From the NCBI GenBank assembly GCA_013365365.1, contig JABVXU010000893.1, forward strand, positions 1 to 16,095: 16,095 bases of DNA, in the 5' to 3' direction. The number at the start of each line of letters is the position of its first letter. Within the stretch, counting starts at the first letter, position 1. The translations under genes and the position numbers were made by a program. This document shows positions 9,158-16,095 of this stretch, one piece after another. The notes under the pieces are model-generated. The model was not told the DNA's origin and did not search any database. It saw only the letters and a program-made list of their open reading frames with translations. This stretch comes from Cruorifilaria tuberocauda (taxonomy: Eukaryota > Nematoda > Chromadorea > Rhabditida > Onchocercidae).

Positions 9158-10216
9158 ATATGATTATGATATTATATGACAATTTTAGCTCATGAATTTG
9201 AAATGTTTGGTATTGTAAAAATAATTAACAACGGCTAATTATCGTGTAAAATTAGAGAGATAAAGAAAAGGAGAGAAATTGATGGTGATAAAAGAATTAT
9301 TTAAGCTTAATTGATTAAATGATAAGAAATTTGTTTGAAATAATTGGAAAAGAAAAAAGTTTGAAATATTTGAAATTAACAATGCCTTGTTTTTGTTTTC
9401 TCTTATTCTCAAAAAATATAATTTAACTATTCGATAATGATATTATCAATGTTATTGTAATTTATATTATTCCACATTGTTCCACAAAATAATGCTCATT
9501 GATTTAACTATGACAAATAAATGTTTACTATTTCAAGGAAACATTAAATAAGTATTGGGTATATCAAATAAGGAAACATTAAATAACAATAAATAAATAT
9601 AAAAAGTATATCAAATCGTTTCTCATATCTCATATTATCATTTTATCCACAATGAGATAAATATGAATGTTTAATAATAAACCGGAAAAAAGAAGCAAAT
9701 AATTTGTTTATCTAAAATTGCAATTAAGTAAGAAGAATTAATGATTGCAATAAAAATCATAGGAAACAATTAATCACTGGAACGGCTTTTGTGCATTACA
9801 AATATCACAATAAATGACCAGTTCCTTATCAAACCTGTATTCTTTTGTTAAATAAGTAAATATTGTTGAATTTTCGCTAAAACTTGTTTCTCGAGAGTAC
9901 CTAAAGGCGAAAAATATCAAGGATAATTCATGTTTATCGGAGTAACAAATGCCATTTCTCAATTAAATCTTTAAATTATTTCATGTTTAATTGAATTGCA
10001 ATGTCCTCTCTTACCTGATTACAAACTGATCAAATAATATAAAGAGACTTTTTTCTATATGACCGAGAGATGTATTTATCTGCTATTCATCATTCGGTAT
10101 TCAATGATCGAAATCTAGTTATTTATTCATTCATTCTTAACTTTTCTCATCAACTATTCTATTAGCTTTCAATTACTTAAGTTTAAATTTCATATTTTGC
10201 AACAACAATTATATTA
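9158..10216. other. 3' flank of the channel gene and intergenic DNA
   Basis: AT-rich, with several AATAAA/ATTAAA-like hexamers from 9516 to 9600. Bases 9774-9962 are slightly richer in GC and contain a 62-codon open frame on the minus strand ending in CDICNAQKPFQ. I could not connect it to other exons or to a family. No RNA gene was seen. Confidence 0.5.
9516..9521 (+). terminator. Candidate poly(A) signal of the channel gene
   Basis: First AATAAA after the channel stop codon, about 360 bases downstream. Further AATAAA copies lie near 9585-9595, so the actual cleavage site is not fixed by sequence alone. Confidence 0.4.
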
Positions 10217-10383
10217 ATGATAGTATTATCATTACGTAGCAGTGAAAATAACATCACCTTCCTATCATCTGTAATTATATTTGCATTACTGTTAAATGTA
10301 GCATCCCAAACAGAATTAGCAAAAAGTTCTAAAAGATATCAAAGCTGTAAAGCTACCTGCAGTCCTCATTTAACACTTCCTTG
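10217..10383 (+). CDS. Cys-rich protein exon 1: signal peptide and first two cysteines
   Basis: Encodes residues 1-55 and two bases (TG) of C56. The strong donor TG/GTAAGT follows at 10384. Confidence 0.75.
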
Positions 10384-11204
10384 GTAAGTATGTTTTTTTT
10401 TAATTTTTCCAAGAAAAATGATAACATTGAAAAATTCCTTTTTGAGGGCAACAATTTAGAATAATAAATGAATTAGTCACATTGAATAATTCATTCTTTT
10501 TGAATTAAAATTTATGAAAATGAAAGTTATAGTCGAAAAGAGATTTCGGGAAAATATGAGTAGCTTGAGAATAAAGGGTAGAATTACTTAATTAAAAAAA
10601 AACTGCCAATACTAGATTGTTAATTTTGGTAATTTATGGAATGGATAGTGGAATTTGACAAGTAAATCAATAAACAGTTGAGATGAGGTTTTCAAAGACC
10701 CACTCAAAACATTCTTATGTGATTGGTGATTATGATGAAACTTGGAATAATTTTTCAAAAACGCTTACAGAAATAAAAATATGCTAACCATGCTTTTTAT
10801 CATATATCTTTTTTAGAATAACTTATTACATATCTCTATTCATTTCAATGTAAGTTTTTTATTTCATTCCTTCTATTAAAATATCAATAAAATATTGCCA
10901 CATTACTTCTTTTATATTGTATCAAACCGTACCTAAACAGCATATCATAATATTGGAATAATTTTTCAAATGCAATATATAAACTTTTGAAGAAGAGAAA
11001 TTAATCGATTTTAGTGATTTTGGAAGTTTGGACCGATGTATCATGCGATCATGTCAAAATACATGTTGGATGGATGGTCGTCGTAAGATGCAGTCCTGTT
11101 TTTGTCGAGGATCAATGGATGGACAGACATTACGTGCTTGTTTCTGCGGTCCCTCTAAAACCCGGAAAAATAACAAACTGAAAGGGAAATTACTTTTCAT
11201 ATAA
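10217..11204 (+). CDS. Small secreted cysteine-rich protein, unrecognised
   Basis: Two exons, 10217-10383 and 11015-11204, joined by a 631-base intron with donor GTAAGT and acceptor GATTTTAG, give 118 residues ending in TAA. ATG at 10217 is the first in frame after a stop at 10184. Residues 15-30 (FLSSVIIFALLLNVAS) form a hydrophobic signal-peptide core after a rather long polar start of 14 residues. The mature part has ten cysteines at 44, 48, 56, 64, 69, 73, 84, 86, 98 and 100, spaced C-x3-C-x7-C-x7-C-x4-C-x3-C-x10-C-x-C-x11-C-x-C. C56 is completed across the splice. A basic tail follows (KTRKNNKLKGK). The spacing suggests a disulfide-stabilised extracellular protein; I do not recognise a named family and infer no target. 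It lies 1.06 kb after the channel gene in the same direction. A further small exon inside the intron cannot be excluded. Confidence 0.75.
11015..11204 (+). CDS. Cys-rich protein exon 2: cysteine core and basic tail
   Basis: The first base completes C56, then DFGSLDRC to the TAA at 11202-11204. Contains eight further cysteines, two of the pairs in C-F-C form. Base composition is clearly less AT-rich than the surrounding intron, as expected for coding sequence. Confidence 0.8.
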
Positions 11205-11489
11205 CAAAATTTCCCTTCATAAAATATTTATCTATGTTTTTTGCGCTTCGATAGTTTGCTGTTGAGGTAAACGTATTTAAGCTAATTTTTATACAGTATG
11301 GTATATTATTTGCTTATATGATATCAGTAGTTTCATCTTCGAATTTGTTATCTTTGTGATCAATTTTTTTACTATAAGAAATAGCTTTTCACAAGATACT
11401 GCTGAATTATTCATAACTATTTTACAAATACCGTAAAGAACGGAAGAAATAAACCATTCACCCAGGCATTAAATGTACAAATAAAGAAG
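11205..11489. other. Shared 3' region between convergent genes
   Basis: 285 bases separate the stop codons of the plus-strand Cys-rich gene and the minus-strand TACO1-like gene. No open frame of note. There is an AATAAA for the plus-strand gene at 11448-11453; I saw no clean AATAAA on the minus strand, so the TACO1-like gene may use a variant signal. Confidence 0.55.
11448..11453 (+). terminator. Candidate poly(A) signal of the Cys-rich gene
   Basis: AATAAA about 245 bases after the plus-strand stop; a second copy follows near 11479. If used, the plus-strand transcript would end at or just inside the 3' end of the opposing gene. Confidence 0.35.
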
Positions 11490-11606
11490 TCACTGCGAAG
11501 CAACTTTTAGTTTCACAGGCCTTATCGGTATAGAATTTGGCCTGATGTTGGCGTGAACTTGCGTGATACTGTTATTTTCCCGCAGTGTTTGATATAACTG
11601 AACAAT
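11490..11606 (-). CDS. TACO1-like exon 6: C-terminus and stop
   Basis: Thirty-eight codons and TGA at 11492-11490, beginning IVQLYQTLRENNSITQVHAN. Acceptor ACTTTTAG. Restores the conserved final motif, then adds a 17-residue extension rich in Pro, Lys and Arg. Confidence 0.85.
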   Translation of the reverse strand: MVQLYQTLRENNSITQVHANIRPNSIPIRPVKLKVASQ

Positions 11607-13506
11607 CTAAAAGTAAAATTCATAAAATTCATGTATCAGAAACAAATTCTGCAAAATGAACAAAACCATACTGCAATTTAAAAAAAAACAGTCATACCTT
11701 TTCTGTTTCATCTTTTTCTATTTCAACGGGATTGATTGCACGCAGTTCTAAAGCAGAGCATTTAATATTGAAGCCTTGTTCTTCAACGATAGCTAATAAT
11801 TGAGCAAATTTATTACGCACACATATTAATTCATAAAATATCGCTCCATCCTCTTCGAATTTATTCACATCTTCACAATCCAATTCTATGCAAATTTCTT
11901 CCATCTAAATAAAATGCTATTTGATTAAGAGCAATCATGAGAATTTTACAAGCAAGCAAAAACAAAAAATTTTTGTTGCCTATGTTTTACAACGTACATT
12001 AAAACATATTGAAAATGTATATTACACTGATTATAAAATAATAAGAGTATTGGATAAAGCTCTCAGAAACAGCGAATAAAAATTTCAAATAAGAAATTAT
12101 AAAATGAAAGGTAGAGATAGACTTTCGGAATTTTACCCTAAACAATTTTGCAACAATTTAAAGTAAGAATATGAAAATATCACTAACGTCATCTAATGAT
12201 AATGTTGTATCAGCCTTGATAGCACTAACGATAATAACACCTTTGTCCTCAAAAGTCTTACTATAATCATTCTTTGACAGATGAAATCCATCACCAATCT
12301 GAAATTTTCACTAAAAGTAGGATTTTTAAGCCTGCTACCTAATTCAGAATCACAAAAACCTACAAAAATGTATACCTTATCCAAAGATGTTGTAAGAAAT
12401 TCTACCAATTTTTTTTGCGATAAACCTTCCGATTCGATGATAAAAATTGATCCAGAAGGTCCGAGTATAGTAAACTTAGCTGTTTTTACTGGTTGCATCT
12501 GGAATAACAAAATATTTAAATGTGAGAAAAATTCTAAGTAAATGCATTCAACAATTTACCATATTCAATTGGAATTGGTATCTGAACACAACTATTTCTT
12601 TTTATCCACGATTGTTTAAGATTAAAATGAAGAAAAATGAGTAATTCATAAGATATTTAATATTAGCTCTTTTTTATGTTTTAAGTAGTTGTCTGTTAGT
12701 TTTTAAATAATAAATATTAATTTGATTTAAAAGAATAAATAAGTAATCGGATATAACATTCTAGCAACCACTTTCCTACAGAGTAAAGTTACAACATTAC
12801 ACTTATTTTCTGAAGCGAATAGAAGAATATTCTGTTATGTTAATAAATATGAAATAGTGAAATAAAAGGAAAGCAATATATTAATATAATTCTGAGAGAA
12901 TTCAAACCTGCAATCTTTCGGTAACTCAAAATTCCACGGTAAATATTTAACATATATTCGAACAATTTCTACAACACACGGTCATTTGAATAATATCATA
13001 ATTACTGGATTGTGCTAAAATTTATTTTGAACAACAATCTTTATTACATAAAATTCTTACTTGAATATTTTTTAATGCTCGTTGAAAGGATTCGTCGGAA
13101 AAATTAGCATTCCTATATTCTAATTGTAATTGTACTAAGTTCTTGTTAAATTTAGGATCCGGTCCACCGGCTCGAACAACTCGTCTCATTTTAGCCATTA
13201 ATTGCTCAGCTACTTTTGATTTGTAAACCGAAGCTGCAAGCTAATATAAACCCAAATCATTTGAGAAATAAAAACATATTAATAATTAAACAATATTCAG
13301 TAAATTAATTTGATTGTTTGACTTTTTTGTTAAGTTAAAACATTTCGCTAATAAGAAATGTTAAAAATTTTCTCTAAAAACATCTGACAAGCCCATAATG
13401 GTATATAACGCTCATTTTGATCATATTTTCCGATTACTTATTTATTCTTTTAAATCAAATATTTTCCGATTACTTATTTATTCTTTTTATTCATAGTCAG
13501 AATTAA

Positions 13507-13548
<42 letters not shown>

Positions 13549-13837
13549 TTAATTCTGACTATGAATAATTACAAGTGTTTTTTTTCCATATCCTTACCAT
13601 TAATCAAATCAAATTTCAATTTCAAAACAAACTTGAGAATGCAATTAATGTAAATGTAAAGCTACAATTTAAATTGATATTAGTACATAAAAAGTCATGT
13701 AATATTATACTATCTCGTACGGATTATAATCTACAAAAATAGTATGCGAAATGAACCTTAGTATCTTTAATGTTGTCCCATTTTGAATGACCTTTCATGA
13801 AATATGATGACAACCATAACTGTCTTACTTGTAACAT
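11490..13837 (-). CDS. YebC/TACO1-family mitochondrial translational activator
   Basis: Six exons: 13837-13757, 13240-13061, 12498-12376, 12298-12188, 11904-11698, 11606-11490, all five introns phase 0, giving 272 residues; human TACO1 is of similar length (about 297). Family marks in order: GHSKWDNIK (the YebC N-terminal signature), RAGGPDPKFNKNL, ILGPSGSIFIIE, FEDKGVIIV, ELDCEDVNKFEEDG, and a final LYQTLRENNSITQVHANI matching the family's last helix and strand. The family binds RNA or the ribosome; TACO1 activates synthesis of cytochrome c oxidase subunit 1 in the mitochondrial matrix. The chosen start, MLQVRQLWLSSYFMKGHSKW, gives a short arginine-containing, acid-free presequence suited to mitochondrial import. 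In-frame ATGs at 13852, 13861 and 14059 leave the exact start open. The protein is divergent from bacterial YebC in the helix after the signature. Confidence 0.9.
11698..11904 (-). CDS. TACO1-like exon 5: CEDV domain
   Basis: Sixty-nine codons, MEEICIELDCEDVNKFEEDG onward, equivalent to the AGAEDV segment of the family. The first codon is an internal methionine, not a start. Acceptor TATTTAG, donor AAG/GTATGA. Confidence 0.9.
12188..12298 (-). CDS. TACO1-like exon 4: FxxKGV region
   Basis: Thirty-seven codons with NDYSKTFEDKGVIIVSAIKA, separated from exon 3 by a 77-base intron. Acceptor AATTTCAG; donor GAC/GTTAGT. Confidence 0.88.
12376..12498 (-). CDS. TACO1-like exon 3: GPSG strand region
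   Basis: Forty-one codons, MQPVKTAKFTILGPSGSIFI onward, matching the YEGxGPxG region of YebC. Acceptor TATTCCAG, donor AAG/GTATAC. The plus-strand open frame 12281-12541 is a shadow. Confidence 0.88.
13061..13240 (-). CDS. TACO1-like exon 2: helical domain with GGPDP
   Basis: Sixty codons from LAASVYKSKVAEQLMAKMRR to RALKNIQ, equivalent to the bacterial stretch with the GGxDPxxNxxL motif. Acceptor TATATTAG, donor CAA/GTAAGA. Confidence 0.9.
13423..13487. repeat. 29-bp direct repeat in TACO1-like intron 1
   Basis: Identical copies at 13423-13451 and 13459-13487 containing TTTTCCGATTACTTATTTAT, offset by 36 bases. The second copy abuts the left end of the long palindrome. Confidence 0.85.
13487..13568. 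repeat. Perfect 82-bp palindrome with (AT)19 core
   Basis: Arms reading TTCATAGTCAGAATTAAGG flank an uninterrupted alternating AT run at about 13509-13546. Every base from 13487 to 13527 pairs with its mirror to 13568, with no spacer. It lies in intron 1 of the TACO1-like gene. It could extrude as a cruciform, could be a foldback element, or could be an assembly product of a dinucleotide expansion. Confidence 0.9.
13757..13837 (-). CDS. TACO1-like exon 1: presequence and GHSKW signature
   Basis: Encodes 27 residues from the preferred ATG, ending GHSKWDNIKDTK. Donor AAG/GTTCAT at 13756. The frame is open without a stop up to 14059, so a longer N-terminus is possible. Confidence 0.75.
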
Positions 13838-14250
13838 CGTTCCACGTCGCATTACTTCCATTTCCTTCAAACACATAAGGTTAACGATAACTCTAGCAAA
13901 ACGAATAACAGTGAAACAAACAACCGTTCTGTCGCACATTTCAATATTTGTAGTTTTATTTTGGGAAAGTAAAGAATTAAAAATTCCACAGGTTCGAGAA
14001 TGAAAAGCTAATACCGTCGAAAATTCCACCGGCTCGAATTTACCAAGAATTACCAACAACGGAAAATCCGGAAATCTCCTGGAAGGGATAAATCCATACC
14101 AACGACATGTAGGAATTTGAGAGGAATTTCTAAAATAAGAAGGGAATGACAGTTTTCAACGCGACATTTTGGCTGGGTTTAGGTTTTAATTGCCGTTGAA
14201 AGAAGTAAAACTTCACTTCGCGGTGTTATCACTGTCTTATCACTGTGGGA
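13838..14250 (-). promoter_or_regulatory. Probable 5' region of the TACO1-like gene
   Basis: Contains no recognisable exon of another gene. Holds two near-identical 20-bp stretches at 13981-14000 and 14021-14040 (AAATTCCACxGGxTCGA) and two copies of TTATCACTGT at 14226-14235 and 14237-14246, the latter carrying paired GATA cores. Somewhat less AT-rich than the flanks. Promoter role is inferred from position; I could not place a TATA box or a trans-splice acceptor with confidence. Confidence 0.4.
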
Positions 14251-15170
14251 GATTGGGGAAATTGAGAGTATTCGTGTAATTAAGGTTATTCTGAAATCTT
14301 TATTGTAGTAATTCTTTTTATGATAGGGCTAATATGCAGTTATCAATCCTGAAATTATACAAAAAATTGGGAAATCAGAAACCGGACAAGTCGAACTGAT
14401 AACCTTCCATGATTATTTTTCACTAACATATTTCAAATGTTATGCGTCGTCCATCTTATAACATTTAGTAAGTTTATAAAGGTGGACGATGATCGGTTAT
14501 AGGTTATATACTTACTTGTTATCTTTTAATCGATTGAAAATAAACAAGAAACTAAAATAATTTAGATACATTAAAACAAGTACATATTTGTTTCGATTTA
14601 CCATCCTTCCCTTTGGTGATAAATACCAGAAGTCCTGGACTAATGGTCTAGTTAATGAATTTTCCCTCCTAGGATTGTTTCAAGATGATTCAAATACTTA
14701 CCTAATAATAGTGCTCAATGATACATTTTAATAGTTTATGACGAATTGTCAATAAAAAATGAAACAAGTAAAAATTGAATAAAATCATTTATTGTTCTCA
14801 TCGAAATAGTAAGAAACAGAAATAACTCAGAAGTAATGTGGGAAAAAAATTGAAAAGTTAAAAAATTAAAAGGTTAGTTCAAGAAAGTAAACAACGGAAT
14901 ATCTATAAATATCTTGATCTGGAACAAAAAAAAAATATGAATGATATGATAGCTGCTTTTTCAGTAAACCAAGAATTTCTTTGTTTACAAATAAGGTTTT
15001 TCGTAAAAGAGGAAATAATAGAATGTTATCAAATCTATATTTGCTAGAATCTATCCAGAATAACCATTTTTCTTTACCTTTCTAGTTGCTCATTAAGTAA
15101 AAATGGAAAACAAATATTTCAATAATGTCAAATGTAAAAGCTTCAAAATTAAAAAAATTTCAAAATTCAA
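14250..15170. other. AT-rich intergenic DNA
   Basis: No convincing exon or RNA gene on either strand. The only structure noticed is an imperfect hairpin at 14445-14491, with CGTCGTCCATCTTATA opposite TTTATAAAGGTGGACGATG around a 12-base loop. Confidence 0.5.
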
Positions 15171-15259
15171 AAGCTTCCTATACCATCAGATCATATCACT
15201 GAAGATATCAGCCGGACATTTAATCATTGCTTTCAATTAAAAGCAAGCAATTCGTTTAA

Positions 15260-15507
15260 ATGTTTCGAACAATTGATCCGATAAAACTTTCGTCCGGAAA
15301 GATCAACATGAAGTCATTCATAAAGATGTAAGTTTGAAAATAAGCCGGAATTCCATCTGCCAATTTCTACTTGCAAGTCTGAGCATACATCACAGGCAGT
15401 CAATCGAACAAATGACGACGGCATCCGTAATAAAATATTTTCAGAATCAGATTATCCAAGTCACAACCTCATCTCCATTTCTTATTGTTCCACGACGATT
15501 TACGACG
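15260..15507 (+). CDS. Weak candidate: two-exon start of an unidentified plus-strand gene
   Basis: ATG at 15260 opens a 68-base exon ending at 15327 before GTAAGT. A 68-base intron ends in ACATCACAG at 15395, and a 112-base exon 15396-15507 ends before GTACGT. Joined, these give 60 codons with no stop, beginning MFRTIDPIKLSSGKINMKSF. I do not recognise the protein and found no convincing next exon. The minus strand is as coding-like here, so this is one of two competing readings. Confidence 0.15.
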
Positions 15508-15704
15508 GTACGTATTTCCTTGCTCTGTTTCTGCGAGATAGAATGAATAATTGGGGAATCCTTCGGGATGCTTTTTAGTAAGTTGATGATACGAGGCTCC
15601 AGATCTCTATCCCACTTCACTAATGATTCCTTCGAGCTCCTGCTATCAATTTCAATTCTACTTTCTGGACATTGTTGTGGTTGTAGCTGTGCATAGCAAA
15701 ATGC
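15447..15704 (-). CDS. Weak candidate: unidentified minus-strand exon or decayed gene
   Basis: An 85-codon frame without stop and without ATG, highly charged (for example KWDRDLEPRIINLLKSIPKD), ending in TGA at 15449-15447. Upstream on the same strand a 39-base segment reading DVPDQLIRYIIQH (about 15747-15707) is flanked by ACTTTTAG and GTAAGC. Joining it to an acceptor at CTATCTCGCAG inside the frame keeps phase. No family recognised; could also be a pseudogene. Confidence 0.2.
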   Translation of the reverse strand, partial: AFCYAQLQPQQCPESRIEIDSRSSKESLVKWDRDLEPRIINLLKSIPKDSPIIHSISQKQSKEIRTVVNRRGTIRNGDEVVTWII

Positions 15705-16095
15705 TTACGTGCTGGATAATATACCGAATTAGCTGATCTGGTACATCCTAAAAGTTATTCAACATCATAATTCTTCTCGTTTATATCAAACATGGAAGGA
15801 ATTTATGGAATCTATAATAGCCTTCTGAAGCATCAAACAATTCCACTTAATCAAACGAGTAAGTCAGTATTTTTCCATTTGAAATGATCAGAATGGTTTG
15901 CAAATGTGACATCTTCATATCCAATTTCTCCTTCTAACTGATAAAATGACCGGTAATCTGTTCGAAATACTCAGAGATCCATTTTGATGACTGATTATCA
16001 ATTAATTTAACCTCTTTTGAGGCTTAATGACTGAACAATTTTGTGAATGAAAATACTCAATTAATTGTTCAAATATTTGATACAGAAAGGAATTA

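Larger units (their letters stand above)
15170..16010. other. GC-richer island with coding-like open frames on both strands
   Basis: Visibly less AT-rich than the rest of the non-coding DNA. Three overlapping frames lack stops for 70 or more codons: plus 15324-15578, plus 15334-15546, minus 15704-15447. Good donor-like sites occur on both strands (plus GTAAGT at 15328 and GTACGT at 15508; minus GTAAGC at 15706). This looks like part of a real or decayed gene running past the right edge, but I could not settle strand or family. Confidence 0.45.

Noticed and set aside
12281..12541. Plus-strand open frame of 86 codons
   Set aside because: It is antisense to TACO1-like exons 3 and 4 and crosses their 77-base intron.
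13797..14003. Plus-strand open frame of 68 codons
   Set aside because: It lies antisense to the TACO1-like first exon and 5' region and shows no family features.
15687..15708. A 22-base minus-strand intron joining DVPDQLIRYIIQH to the following long frame
   Set aside because: Twenty-two bases is too short for a spliceosomal intron.
1..16095. tRNA, rRNA, CRISPR array or complete transposase gene
   Set aside because: No tRNA-like B box, rRNA segment, regularly spaced repeats or transposase motif was seen by eye; a tRNA/ncRNA covariance search would be the decisive test.

Overview
The window looks like nuclear DNA of a nematode, most likely an AT-rich, intron-rich parasitic clade such as the filarial worms. 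The support is: genes split into many small exons by AT-rich introns of 77-788 bases; splice acceptors of the TTTCAG type; a nematode-style Cys-loop channel; and no bacterial operon features. The species assignment is inference; the intron-exon structure is read directly.

Layout. Bases 1-3137 are AT-rich non-coding DNA with unusually dense GATAA/TTATC motifs, a GA microsatellite and short direct repeats. Bases 3138-9157 (+) carry eleven exons of a Cys-loop ligand-gated ion channel subunit. It is complete from the start of the ligand-binding domain to the stop codon (433 residues, reading frame continuous across all ten introns) and lacks only the signal-peptide exon. Its introns hold a 75-bp inverted repeat, a threefold ~90-118 bp repeat with decoy acceptors, a 40-bp tandem duplication and a CT tract. 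Bases 9158-10216 are 3' flank and intergenic DNA. Bases 10217-11204 (+) encode a two-exon, 118-residue secreted protein with ten cysteines that I do not recognise. Bases 13837-11490 (-) encode a six-exon YebC/TACO1-family mitochondrial translational activator, convergent with the Cys-rich gene. Its first intron contains a perfect 82-bp palindrome. Bases 14250-15170 are AT-rich and featureless apart from a hairpin. Bases 15170-16010 are visibly richer in GC and contain overlapping open frames on both strands that I cannot resolve into a firm gene.

The three recognisable genes do not form a pathway: one is a membrane receptor channel, one a small secreted peptide-like protein, and one a mitochondrial matrix protein. 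The channel and the Cys-rich gene run in the same direction about 1.06 kb apart. The Cys-rich and TACO1 genes meet tail to tail with 285 bases between their stop codons.
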